DNA from: Curvibacter microcysteis
GTDB taxonomy: Bacteria; Pseudomonadota; Gammaproteobacteria; Burkholderiales; Burkholderiaceae_C
DNA: 64,000 nucleotides
Assembly: GCF_028649435.1 (NCBI RefSeq)
Contig: NZ_JAQSIN010000004.1
Reading direction: 5' to 3' (one strand)
Of the stretch, positions 43,548 through 51,865 are shown in pieces. How positions within the stretch are numbered: position 1 is the stretch's first letter; each line of letters begins with the position of its first letter. The position numbers and the translations under genes are program-made. Under the pieces are notes generated by a model. The model saw nothing but the letters and a program-made list of their open reading frames with translations. It had not been told where the DNA came from and did not search any database.

Positions 43548-44444
43548 ATGGCCCGCCAGCGCCCCAGCGCCTCCCGCAGTGCCGCCCGCGCGGCGGTGGA
43601 GCGGGCGGCGGCCCGTGCAGCCCCGCGCGCCACCGCGGCCCCCCCGTCCAACTCGGATTTCAGCCCGCCTGAGGCGCTTTCAGCCCCGGCCGCCACCTCT
43701 CCCTTGCCTGCTGCGCCGCGCGCCCGCCTGGGCCTGCCCTGGCCCTTGCCAGCCCTGCTGGTCTGGGCGGCGGCCTGGGCCGTCTTCATCACCTTGGCGC
43801 GTGCCGGTTGGGGCGTGGCCCTGGCCTTGCTGGCGGGCGCGGGCCTGGGGGCCTTGGGCAGCGTGCTGGGCCACAGCTGGTGGCGGCGCTTCATGTTGGC
43901 CCTGGGCTTCCCGCTGTCGCTGCTGGCCTCGGGCCTGGTCAGCCTGCCGGCCTGGTTGTGGCTGCTGCCGCTGGGCTTCGTGCTGCTGGTCTACCCCATC
44001 AACGCCTGGCGCGATGCGCCGATCTTCCCGACCCCGCTGGCGGCCTTGGGCGGCCTGTCGAAGGTGATCGCGCTGCCGGCCGGGGCCCGCGTGCTGGACG
44101 CCGGTTGTGGCCTGGGCGCCGGCCTGCGGGCGCTGCGCCTGGCCTGGCCCGAGGCCGAGCTGCATGGCCTGGAGTGGAGCTGGCCGCTGCGCTGGGCTTG
44201 CGCGCTGCGCTGCCCTTGGGCCCGGGTGCGCCGCGGGGACATCTGGCGTGCGTCCTGGGCCGACTACCAGGTCGTCTACCTGTTCCAGCGGCCCGAAAGC
44301 ATGGCCCGCGCCCTGGCCAAGGCGCAGGCCGAGATGGTGCCGGGCAGCTGGCTGGTCAGCCTGGAGTTTGAAGTGGCCGGCCAAGCCTGCCAGCACCGCT
44401 TGCAGGCCCCGGACGGGCGCCCGGTCTGGGTCTACGCCCTCTGA
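43548..44444 (+). CDS. Membrane-bound class I SAM-dependent methyltransferase
   Basis: A 298-residue protein. The first 60 residues are Ala/Pro/Arg-rich, three membrane helices follow (about 63-85, 88-108, 113-145), then a cytoplasmic methyltransferase domain with motif I RVLDAGCGLGAGL and the acidic residue in LHGLEWSW. It starts 7 nt after parB and is likely in the same transcript. Proteins of this layout are often seen near cytochrome or cell-envelope genes; the substrate is unknown. Confidence 0.78.
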   Translation: MARQRPSASRSAARAAVERAAARAAPRATAAPPSNSDFSPPEALSAPAATSPLPAAPRARLGLPWPLPALLVWAAAWAVFITLARAGWGVALALLAGAGLGALGSVLGHSWWRRFMLALGFPLSLLASGLVSLPAWLWLLPLGFVLLVYPINAWRDAPIFPTPLAALGGLSKVIALPAGARVLDAGCGLGAGLRALRLAWPEAELHGLEWSWPLRWACALRCPWARVRRGDIWRASWADYQVVYLFQRPESMARALAKAQAEMVPGSWLVSLEFEVAGQACQHRLQAPDGRPVWVYAL

Positions 44445-44590
44445 GGCTGGGGGGGCTGGACGGGCAGGGCGCCAGCGCCGGCGCGCCCGGCCGGTCTATC
44501 ATCCCGACACCGCCCGCCGCTGGAGCATCGCCCAGGCCGCCTTGCCTGGGACCCGGCGGACTTGCCCCTTGTTGCCCCTGGAGGAGCGCC

Positions 44591-45700
44591 ATGAAACCCG
44601 TTCTGCACGCCTGGTGGCCCCTGTTGCTGAGCGTGGCTGCCTGGGCGCCCGGGCCCGCGATGGGGACGGGGCCGGTGCTGCCTGTCCAGGCCGTGTCTGG
44701 GGCGCAGCGCGCCGTGCCTGCCCCTCTGGGGCCGGCCACGTTCTGGCCCAGCGAGCGTCAGTGGCAAGCCTTGCGCGAGCAGGTTCCCCTGCAGCCCGAG
44801 CTGGAGGCCTTTGTGCAGTCCCAATACCGCCTGGTGGCCCAGCACTGGGAGCACGCCCCCCCAGCGCCCACCCGCCTGGCCCCCGAGCCCGCCCCCGCGC
44901 CACCGGGGCTGGCATTCCTGCAGGCCCTGGGCTTTTTGTTCCAGCTGACGGGTGACCCCGCATACGCCCAGCGCGCCAGCCAGGTCCTGCAGGCCTGGGT
45001 GGCGCGCGTGCCGCCCTCGGGCGAGGCCCTGGAGGCCAGCCGCCTGGAGCCTGCGCTGTGGGCTTATCGCCTGCTGCGGCCGGCCCTGGCGGTGCCTGAG
45101 CGGACCCGCATTGACGCCTGGTGGCAGGCCTGGGCCCAGGCGCTGTGGGCGGCGCGCGACCTGAGCCAGCGCAGCGCCCAGGACCGGCACAACAGCCACC
45201 GCCTGAAAACCGTGGGCCTGATTGGCGACGCCCTGGGCGACGGGGCCTGGGTGGAGCGGGTGCGTCTGGGCCTGCAGCAGCAATTGATGGACAACTTGCT
45301 GCCCAGCGGCGAGACCCTGGACCACCAGGCCCAGCCGCAGCTGGCCGTTCAGGTGGACGATCTGCGGGCCTTGCTGACCCTGGCCCTGGCTTTGCGGGAG
45401 AGTGGGCCCGACCTGTACCGCTGGACCAGCCCCAACGGCGCGTCCATGGCGCACAGCGTGGCCTGGACCCTGGCGCGCGCCCCCCAAGCCGGGCGGGGCC
45501 CTGGCAGCGCCTCTGCGGCGCGGGCCTCCGAGGGGGCTCCGCCCGCGCCCGCCGCGTGGCAGGCCTGGCTGGCCCTGGTGCAGGCCTGGCAGCCCGGCAT
45601 GGTGCCGCCAGAGGCCTTCAACGACGCGGCTGCCCGCGAGTCCAGCGTGGCCTTGCGCCGCTGGCTCAACAGCGTGGCCGGCCAGCGCATTCAGCCCTGA
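44591..45700 (+). CDS. Alginate-lyase-like secreted protein
   Basis: A 369-residue protein with a signal peptide (MKPVLHAWWPLLLSVAAWAPGPAMG) and an all-helical body resembling the (alpha/alpha) toroid of PL5-type alginate lyases, with RHNSHRLKTVGLIGDALGD where lyases carry an NNH...W motif, and later GETLDHQAQPQLAVQVDDL. An Ala/Gly/Pro-rich stretch (about residues 297-318) interrupts the last third. GAGGAG precedes the ATG. Enzymatic activity cannot be asserted; no alginate or exopolysaccharide genes adjoin. Confidence 0.6.
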   Translation: MKPVLHAWWPLLLSVAAWAPGPAMGTGPVLPVQAVSGAQRAVPAPLGPATFWPSERQWQALREQVPLQPELEAFVQSQYRLVAQHWEHAPPAPTRLAPEPAPAPPGLAFLQALGFLFQLTGDPAYAQRASQVLQAWVARVPPSGEALEASRLEPALWAYRLLRPALAVPERTRIDAWWQAWAQALWAARDLSQRSAQDRHNSHRLKTVGLIGDALGDGAWVERVRLGLQQQLMDNLLPSGETLDHQAQPQLAVQVDDLRALLTLALALRESGPDLYRWTSPNGASMAHSVAWTLARAPQAGRGPGSASAARASEGAPPAPAAWQAWLALVQAWQPGMVPPEAFNDAAARESSVALRRWLNSVAGQRIQP

Positions 45701-45723
45701 ACCCCAGACACTGACGCCCCTGG

Positions 45724-45741
45724 ACACCCTTCTGGGTGTTT
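45724..45741 (+). terminator. Weak terminator-like hairpin
   Basis: ACACCC (45724-45729) pairs with GGGTGT (45734-45739) around TTCT, followed by TT. It is 23 nt after the alginate-lyase-like gene. The 245-bp interval to the next gene is AT-richer than its surroundings and should contain the promoter of the DUF4148-like genes, but I cannot fix its boxes. Confidence 0.4.
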
Positions 45742-45945
45742 AGTTCCGCCTTTCAAGGCCTTGATTGTTGCTATTTCAGAAATTCCTATTTGCTTATCTG
45801 GTGGTTTTATTGATCCGGGTAAACACCTACAGTTACACCATCGATGAGCCGGAAGACAAATAGGACGACTCACCGAGCCAGGACAAGCCAGGCACCAGAG
45901 CCCTGAACTGACTGGAAGTGTTTCAACCTTGAAAGGAAATTCATC

Positions 45946-46245
45946 ATGACCCGCAACATCATCTCCGCCGCCCTGATCGCCGCCGCCGCTTTCGCCGCCG
46001 CCCCCAGCTTTGCTGCCGGCGAAGCCGACTACAACGACCAATTCGCCGCCACCGTGTCGCAACGCAGCCGCGCTGAAGTGACCGCTGAAGCCAACAAGGC
46101 GGCCCGTGACGCCGCTGTGTCGGTGGACGCCAAGTCCCGCGTGCTGCCGGAAGTGAAGTCGGCTCTGACCCGCACCGAAGTGCGTCAAGCCGCTGCCACC
46201 GCCAACCGCGCTGGCCAACTGCACACCGGCGAACTGAGCTTCTGA
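45946..46245 (+). CDS. DUF4148-like small secreted protein, copy 1
   Basis: A 99-residue exported protein: signal peptide MTRNIISAALIAAAAFAAAP ending SFA-AG, then a short acidic helix-rich body (RSRAEVTAEANKAARDAAVS, TRTEVRQAA) with the alternating Arg/Glu-Ala pattern of DUF4148 proteins. GAAAGGAAA lies before the ATG. It is the first of three tandem paralogues; it differs from copy 2 at residues 31, 34, 36 and 84 only. Function is unknown for the family. Confidence 0.75.
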   Translation: MTRNIISAALIAAAAFAAAPSFAAGEADYNDQFAATVSQRSRAEVTAEANKAARDAAVSVDAKSRVLPEVKSALTRTEVRQAAATANRAGQLHTGELSF

Positions 46246-46306
46246 GCCCCGCTCAGCTCACCCCTGAATCACCCCCCATACCGCTGAACACGAAGGAAAA
46301 GACATC

Positions 46307-46606
46307 ATGACCCGCAACATCATCTCCGCCGCCCTGATCGCCGCCGCCGCTTTTGCCGCCGCCCCCAGCTTTGCTGCCGGCGAAGCCGACTACAACGCTC
46401 AATTCCCCGCCGCCGTGTCGCAACGCAGCCGCGCTGAAGTGACCGCTGAAGCCAACAAGGCGGCCCGCGACGCCGCTGTGTCGGTGGACGCCAAGTCCCG
46501 CGTGCTGCCGGAAGTGAAGTCGGCTCTGACCCGCACCGAAGTGCGCCAAGCCGCTGTCACCGCCAACCGCGCTGGCCAACTGCACACCGGCGAACTGAGC
46601 TTCTGA
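46307..46606 (+). CDS. DUF4148-like small secreted protein, copy 2
   Basis: This copy has 99 residues and is nearly identical in DNA and protein to copy 1, starting 361 bp downstream of it. Its leader has CCGCTGAACACGAAGGAAAAG, shared in part with copy 3 but not copy 1. Such close identity points to a recent duplication or gene conversion. Confidence 0.75.
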   Translation: MTRNIISAALIAAAAFAAAPSFAAGEADYNAQFPAAVSQRSRAEVTAEANKAARDAAVSVDAKSRVLPEVKSALTRTEVRQAAVTANRAGQLHTGELSF

Positions 46607-46631
46607 GTCTGGCGCGCCTGAACGCCCAAGC

Positions 46632-46654
46632 CGCTGGGGGGCACGCCCCCAGCG
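46632..46654. repeat. Stable GC hairpin between copies 2 and 3
   Basis: CGCTGGGGG (46632-46640) and CCCCCAGCG (46646-46654) form a 9-bp stem with a 5-nt loop. It lacks a T-run. It may limit read-through to, or stabilise, part of the paralogue transcript. Confidence 0.5.
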
Positions 46655-46717
46655 CTGGGCAGCGCCAGGACCCCACCCTCGCCCCCGCACACCGCTGAAC
46701 AACAAGGAAACAAGACC

Positions 46718-46981
46718 ATGACCCGCAACATCATCTCCGCCGCCCTGATCGCCGCCGCCGCTTTCGCCGCCGCCCCCAGCTTCGCCGCCGGCGAAGCCGA
46801 CTACAACGCCCAGTTCCCCGCTGCCGTGTCGCAACGCACCCGCGCTGAAGTCGTGGCTGAGGCCAGCAAGGCCGCCCGCGACGCCGCCGTGTCGGTGGAC
46901 TCCAAGTCCCGCGTGCAAGCTGAAGTCAAGTCCTCGCTGACCCGCGCTGAAGTGCGCCAAGCTGCCGCCGCTGCCAAGTAA
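46718..46981 (+). CDS. DUF4148-like small secreted protein, copy 3
   Basis: This copy has 87 residues. The signal peptide is identical to copies 1 and 2, but the body has diverged (RTRAEVVAEASKAARDAAVSVDSKSRVQAEV) and it stops 12 residues earlier, lacking the ANRAGQLHTGELSF end. It starts 411 bp after copy 2 with AAGGAAAC upstream. Confidence 0.75.
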   Translation: MTRNIISAALIAAAAFAAAPSFAAGEADYNAQFPAAVSQRTRAEVVAEASKAARDAAVSVDSKSRVQAEVKSSLTRAEVRQAAAAAK

Positions 46982-47039
46982 GCCGGTGGGTGAGCGCCAG
47001 CGGCCCGGGCCCTGAGCCCCGGCCGCCTGTGAACGACCC

Positions 47040-47086
47040 AAAGCAAAACCCCGCACCAGCCTGAGGCCGGTGCGGGGTTTTGCTTT
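47040..47086. terminator. Bidirectional terminator with 18-bp stem
   Basis: Positions 47040-47057 and 47069-47086 are perfectly complementary (18 bp, beginning AAAGCAAAACCCCG) with an 11-nt loop and T-rich 3' arms on both strands. It separates copy 3 from the convergent dehydrogenase gene. Confidence 0.88.
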
Positions 47087-47106
47087 GGGCTATCAAGTCT
47101 TGGCTT

Positions 47107-48531
47107 TTACAGCGCGAAGATCTTGCCTGGGTTCAAGATGTTCTTGGGGTCGAGCGCGCGCTTGATGGTGCGCATCATGTCGACCGCGCCGGCGCCGGTC
47201 TCATCGACCAGAAAGCCCATCTTGTGCAGGCCCACGCCGTGCTCGCCCGTGCAGGTGCCTTCGAGTTCGAGGGCGCGCGTGACCAGCTTGTGGTTCAGGG
47301 CCTCGGCGGTTTCACGCTCTTTGGGGTCTTCGGGGTTGATCAGGTAGCCGAAGTGGAAGTTGCCGTCGCCGACGTGGCCCACCAGGAAGTAGGGGATGCC
47401 GCTGGCGTCGGTCTCGGCCACCGAGTCCAGCAGGCAGTCGGCCAGTCGGCTGATGGGCACGCAGGTGTCGGTGGAGATGGCCTTGCAGCCCGGGCGCGAC
47501 TGCACGGCGGCGAAGTAGGCGTTGTGCCGTGCGGTCCACAGGCGGGTGCGCTCTTCGGGGGTGCTGGCCCACTCAAAAGCGTTGCCGCCGAATTCGCTGG
47601 CGATCTCCTGCACGGTTTCGGCCTGTTCCTTGACGCTGGTCGGCGAGCCGTGGAATTCCATCAGCAGCAGGGGCTCTTCGCGCAGGCCCAGCTTGGCGTA
47701 GGCGTTGACCATGCGCACCGTGTTGTGGTCGATCAGCTCGACGCGTGCAATCGGCACGCCCAGTTGGATGGTCTGGATGGTGGTGCGCACCGCTGCTTCG
47801 ATGCTGGGGAAGGAGCAGATCGCTGCCGACACCGCTTCGGGCAGCGGGTACAGGCGCACGGTGATTTCGGTGATCACGCCCAGCGTGCCTTCGCTGCCCA
47901 CCATCAGGCGGGTCAGGTCGTAGCCGGCGCTGCTCTTTTTGGCGCGGGTGCCGGTGCGGATGACTTCACCGCTGGCGGTCACCACTTCGAGCGCCAGCAC
48001 GTTCTCGCGCATGGTGCCGTAGCGCACGGCGTTGGTGCCGCTGGCGCGGGTGGCGGTCATGCCGCCAATCGAGGCGTCGGCGCCTGGGTCGATGGGGAAG
48101 AACAGGCCGGTGGACTTGATCTCTTCGTTGAGTTGCTTGCGCGTGATGCCGGGCTGCACGGTGACCGTCAGGTCCTCGGCATTGATGCTCAGCACCTGGT
48201 TCATGCGGCTGACGTCGAGGCTGATGCCGCCCTGCACGGCCAGCAGGTGGCCTTCGAGCGAGGAGCCGGCGCCAAACGGGATCACGGGCGTGTCGTACTG
48301 ACTGGCCAGGCGCACCACGTCGGCCACATCGGCGGTCTTTTCGGCAAACACCACGGCGGCGGGTGGCGGCACCTCGAAGGAGGATTCGTCGCGCCCGTGC
48401 TGCTCGCGCACGGCCTGGGCCGTGCTGCACTGCTCACCAAATCGGGCCTTGAGGGCCTCGATCAGGGCGGCCGGCACCTCGCGCTGGTTGATCTCGGGCA
48501 GCAGGTGCTGGGTGGCGGTCGGGGCGTTCAT
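47107..48531 (-). CDS. FAD-binding D-lactate/glycolate-type dehydrogenase (GlcD/Dld family)
   Basis: A 474-residue flavoprotein with the FAD_binding_4 loop PFGAGSSLEGHLLA, then GGMTATRASGTNAVRYGTM and LTRLMVGSEGTLGVI, and the C-terminal oxidase domain with HVGDGNFHF and CTGEHGVGLHKMGF. These fit cytochrome-linked D-lactate dehydrogenase or a GlcD-type glycolate oxidase subunit. The absence of glcE and glcF next to it favours the single-subunit D-lactate type. ATG 48531 follows GGAGACACC. It is divergent from the adenosyltransferase gene. Confidence 0.88.
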   Translation of the reverse strand: MNAPTATQHLLPEINQREVPAALIEALKARFGEQCSTAQAVREQHGRDESSFEVPPPAAVVFAEKTADVADVVRLASQYDTPVIPFGAGSSLEGHLLAVQGGISLDVSRMNQVLSINAEDLTVTVQPGITRKQLNEEIKSTGLFFPIDPGADASIGGMTATRASGTNAVRYGTMRENVLALEVVTASGEVIRTGTRAKKSSAGYDLTRLMVGSEGTLGVITEITVRLYPLPEAVSAAICSFPSIEAAVRTTIQTIQLGVPIARVELIDHNTVRMVNAYAKLGLREEPLLLMEFHGSPTSVKEQAETVQEIASEFGGNAFEWASTPEERTRLWTARHNAYFAAVQSRPGCKAISTDTCVPISRLADCLLDSVAETDASGIPYFLVGHVGDGNFHFGYLINPEDPKERETAEALNHKLVTRALELEGTCTGEHGVGLHKMGFLVDETGAGAVDMMRTIKRALDPKNILNPGKIFAL

Positions 48532-48767
48532 GGTGTCTCCAGTTCGGCAGTGGGGGGCCCGGGCGCCGGTGCGCGCTCTTGTTCGGGCCAAATTGTGCGG
48601 GCCAAAAATAGCATTTTAGGAGCGGCCCTGACCCCATGCACTGTGGGTATTACGATTCGGGCGCCCAGGCCCGCCCTCGCGCACAATGCGGGCGGGCTGC
48701 GCCGGCACGGCGCGGCCGTGGCAACCCCTTTTTTCGACCTCTGTTTTTCACTCTCAAGGAGCCCCGC

Positions 48768-49337
48768 ATGGCCAAGCGCCTCACCCAGATTGCCACCCGC
48801 ACCGGCGACAACGGCAGCACCGGCCTGGGCGACAACCGCCGGGTGTCCAAGAACAGCCTGCGCGTGCATGCCATGGGCGATGTGGACGAGCTCAATTCCC
48901 ACCTGGGCCTGCTGCTGTGCGAGACCCTGCCCGACGCGGTGCGCGAGCTGCTGACCGACATCCAGCACCAGCTCTTCAACCTGGGCGGCGAGCTGTCCAT
49001 CCCGGGTTTTGAACTGCTCAAGGGCGAGGCCGTGCTGCAACTGGACGACGCGCTGGCGCATTTCAACGCCAGCCTGCCGCGCCTGGAAGAATTCATCTTG
49101 CCTGCTGGCCGCCGCAGCGCCGCCCAGGCCCATGTCTGCCGCACCGTGGCACGCCGGGCCGAGCGCGCCGTGGTGGCCCTGGGCAACGAAGAGGCGCTGA
49201 ACGACGCGCCGCGCCAGTACCTCAATCGCCTGTCGGACCTGATGTTCGTGCTGGCCCGGGTGCTCAACCGCGTCGATGGCGGCGATGACGTCTATTGGAA
49301 GAGTGAGCGCCTGGCGCGCCAGCACGCCGCCGACTGA
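48768..49337 (+). CDS. Cob(I)alamin adenosyltransferase, PduO type
   Basis: A 189-residue enzyme that makes adenosylcobalamin from ATP and cob(I)alamin. The ATP-binding N-terminus ATRTGDNGSTGLGDNRRVSK, the HAMGDVDELNS segment and the C-terminal NDAPRQYLNRLSDLMFVLAR are the family signatures. ATG 48768 is preceded by AAGGAG. The LysR gene follows after 12 nt. No other B12 gene is present here. Confidence 0.93.
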   Translation: MAKRLTQIATRTGDNGSTGLGDNRRVSKNSLRVHAMGDVDELNSHLGLLLCETLPDAVRELLTDIQHQLFNLGGELSIPGFELLKGEAVLQLDDALAHFNASLPRLEEFILPAGRRSAAQAHVCRTVARRAERAVVALGNEEALNDAPRQYLNRLSDLMFVLARVLNRVDGGDDVYWKSERLARQHAAD

Positions 49338-49349
49338 TCGGCCCCGTCC

Positions 49350-50267
49350 ATGATGCGACTGCGCCACATCGAGGTCTTCAACGCCATCATGCTCACCGGC
49401 AGCGTGAGCGCGGCGGCGCGACTGATCAACGTCACCCAGCCTGCCGTCAGCCGCACCCTGCAGCACGCCGAAATCCAGCTGGGTTTTGCCTTGTTCCAGC
49501 GCGCCAAGGGCCGGCTCACGCCGACCACCGAAGCGCTGACCCTGTTCCCCCACATCGAGCGACTGTTTGCCCAGCTCGACGAGGTGCAGCGCCTGGCCAC
49601 CAGCCTGCGCGGCGGCCATGTGGCGGGCGAGCTGCGCATCGTCACCGTGCTGGCGCTGAGCTACGAGGTGCTGCCCCGCGCGCTGGCGCGCTTCAAGAAA
49701 AAACACCCCGACATCGTGGTCAGCGTCGAGGCGCTGCACTCGCCGCAAATCGTCTCCACGCTGATGCTGCAAGAGGCCGATGTGGGCTTTGTCTTCAGCG
49801 CCTTGGCCCACCCCTCGCTGACGAGCGAGCACCTGGCCGACAGCGCCATGGTCTGCGTGGTGCCCAAGGGCTTGTTGCCGGCGCGCCAGTTGAAAGCCGG
49901 CCGCCTGAGCCTGAGCGACCTGGCCAGTGTGCCGGTGATCAACCTCGACGCGCGCGACCCCGTGGGCACGCGCCTGAGCCAGGCCTGTCGCGAGGCCGGT
50001 GTGGGCTTGAACTCTTACGTCACCGTGCAGACCTACCACGCCGCCTTGGCCATGGCCCACCATGGCCTGGGGGTGGCCCTGGTCGACGGCTGCACCGCCG
50101 TGTCGGCCGACCGCAGCAAGGTCGATGTGCTGGCGCTGGAGCCGCGCATTGCCGTGCCGGTGCAGGCCTTGCGCCTGGCCGATAAACCGGGCTCGGTGCT
50201 GGTGCGCGCCATCACCCAGGCGATCCAGCGCGAGATCCAGCAGGTGGTGGCTGGCGTGCCGGCTTGA
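49350..50267 (+). CDS. LysR-family transcriptional regulator
   Basis: A 305-residue regulator with an N-terminal helix-turn-helix (MRLRHIEVFNAIMLTGSVSAAARLINVTQPAVSRTLQ) and a periplasmic-binding-like effector domain. It starts 12 nt after the adenosyltransferase gene but faces the dadA-like gene end to end. By position it could control the D-amino-acid genes that follow; the nested inverted repeats at 51601-51704 are candidate targets. The effector is unknown. Confidence 0.92.
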   Translation: MMRLRHIEVFNAIMLTGSVSAAARLINVTQPAVSRTLQHAEIQLGFALFQRAKGRLTPTTEALTLFPHIERLFAQLDEVQRLATSLRGGHVAGELRIVTVLALSYEVLPRALARFKKKHPDIVVSVEALHSPQIVSTLMLQEADVGFVFSALAHPSLTSEHLADSAMVCVVPKGLLPARQLKAGRLSLSDLASVPVINLDARDPVGTRLSQACREAGVGLNSYVTVQTYHAALAMAHHGLGVALVDGCTAVSADRSKVDVLALEPRIAVPVQALRLADKPGSVLVRAITQAIQREIQQVVAGVPA

Positions 50268-50298
50268 GGCCCTTCGCGCTCAGCACGTGAGCACGTGC

Positions 50299-51516
50299 TC
50301 AGGCGCGCAAGTCGCTGACCAGGGCCGCGGCCGTGCCAAAAGCCAGTGTGAAACCCAAGGCCCCGTGGCCGGTGTTGAGCCACAGGTTGCCCGGGCCGCC
50401 ACGCACCCGCCCCGTGATCGGCAAGCCGCTGGGCGTGGCCGGGCGCAGGCCGCTCCAGGGCTGCACCTCGCCCTCGGTGCGGCAGGCCGGGAAGACCTCG
50501 GCCGTGGCGCGGCGCAGGGTCTCGATGCGGCTGGGCGGGATGGCGCGGCCATAACCGGTCAGCTCGACCATGCCCGCCACGCGCAGGCGCTGGCCGATGC
50601 GGGCGAACACCACTTTGCGCGCGCTGTCGGTCACGCTGACCTGGGGCGCCTGGGTGGGCTGCGCGCTCACGTCCAGGGTCAGGCTGTAGCCCTTCAGGGG
50701 GTAGACCGGCGGGCGCAGGCCCAGGGGCTGGCACAGGCGCAGGGTGTCGCTGCCCAGGGCCAGCACAAAGTGGTCGGCCCGCAGTGGGCCGCGCGCGCTG
50801 TGCGCGGCCTGCACCTGGCCACCGCTGAGCACCAGCCGTTCGATGGGGGTGTTGTAGAGCAAGGTGGCGCCGCGCTGGGTCAGGGCCCGGGCCAAGGCCT
50901 GGCAGACCTTGAGGCAGTCGGCCGCGCTCTCGCTGGGGGTGTAGACCGCGCCGGCAAACTGCTGTTGGTAGGCGGCCAGCGCGGGCTCGATGGCCACGCT
51001 CTCGGCAGCGCTGACCAGGCGCTGGGCGGGCCCGCCCAAGCGGGCTTGCAGGTCGATCTGCGCCTGGGCCGCGTCCAGGCCGGCGGCGCTGGGCAACAGC
51101 ACCAGCTTGCCCGGGCTGTGGTGGTCCACGTCGGGGCGCAGGTCGGCCAGCATCTGCTCAAAGCCCTGGCGGCTGCGCGCGGCCAAGCCCAGCAGCCAGG
51201 CCGTGCTGTGCTCGGAGCGCGAGCGCCGGCACGCGGCGAGGAACTGCAGGCCCCAGCGCCATTGGTGCGGATCGGCCTGCAGGAGGAACTGCAGCGGCGA
51301 GTCAGCCGCCAGCAGCAGCTTGGGCAACTGGCCCCAGATCGCCGGGTCGGCCAGCGGCTGCACATAGGCGTAGCTGAGCTGGGCGCCGTTGCCCCCGCTG
51401 GCGCCCTGGCCGGGCGCGGCAGCCTGGTCCACCACCGTCACTTGGTGGCCTTCAAGTTGCAAGGAATAGGCGGCGGCCAGCCCGGTGATGCCGGCGCCCA
51501 GGACGCAGATGTGCAT
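50299..51516 (-). CDS. D-amino-acid dehydrogenase (DadA-like FAD oxidoreductase)
   Basis: A 405-residue DAO-fold flavoprotein. It begins MHICVLGAGITGLAAAYSLQ, the FAD dinucleotide loop, with GNGAQLSYAYVQPLADP and a C-terminal WSGLRPATPSGLPITGR...NTGHGALGFTLAFGTA, as in DadA. It should oxidise D-amino acids to 2-oxo acids and pass electrons to the respiratory chain. ATG 51516 is the natural start. It is divergent from the GltI-like gene. Confidence 0.9.
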   Translation of the reverse strand: MHICVLGAGITGLAAAYSLQLEGHQVTVVDQAAAPGQGASGGNGAQLSYAYVQPLADPAIWGQLPKLLLAADSPLQFLLQADPHQWRWGLQFLAACRRSRSEHSTAWLLGLAARSRQGFEQMLADLRPDVDHHSPGKLVLLPSAAGLDAAQAQIDLQARLGGPAQRLVSAAESVAIEPALAAYQQQFAGAVYTPSESAADCLKVCQALARALTQRGATLLYNTPIERLVLSGGQVQAAHSARGPLRADHFVLALGSDTLRLCQPLGLRPPVYPLKGYSLTLDVSAQPTQAPQVSVTDSARKVVFARIGQRLRVAGMVELTGYGRAIPPSRIETLRRATAEVFPACRTEGEVQPWSGLRPATPSGLPITGRVRGGPGNLWLNTGHGALGFTLAFGTAAALVSDLRA

Positions 51517-51865
51517 GGTCAGAGCTCTCTCGAAAAGCCCGACTGTAGGGCGGGCGGCGCGCGCGCGCTCATGCCAATCGGCCCCTGGGCCATGACCCTG
51601 GGTTATGGGGCCCAGCGGCGCTGGGCGCCGAGGGCCCGACCTGGATCCGGGGTGGACGGTGCCGCGCTGCGGGTAGATCCGCATGGTGGATCCAGACCAT
51701 AACCTTTTGTAATGAGGTTGCCGCGAAAAGGAATTACCGCGTGCGCTGCGGGCCTGCCTACACTGACCTGGCGATGTGCACTCCCTTCGAGGCCGCGCCC
51801 ATCCCGCCCTGCGGTGCATGGCTTGCCCACCCCACCACCCCCTAGCCACTGAGAGGCCTTGTTCC
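51517..51865. promoter_or_regulatory. Divergent control region with nested inverted repeats
   Basis: This 349-bp region separates the dadA-like and gltI-like genes and holds no gene that I can support. GGTTATGG (51601-51608) is complementary to CCATAACC (51697-51704), and inside it CTGGATCC (51641-51648) is complementary to GGATCCAG (51688-51695). The right arms are one base apart. An AT-richer stretch follows (51697-51745), a likely promoter area for gltI. Confidence 0.5.

Noticed and set aside
50289..50300. GAGCACGTGCTC palindrome as a fourth parS
   Set aside because: Only the CACGTG core is shared; the outer bases differ from TGTTTCACGTGAAACA, and it lies 10 kb away between convergent genes.
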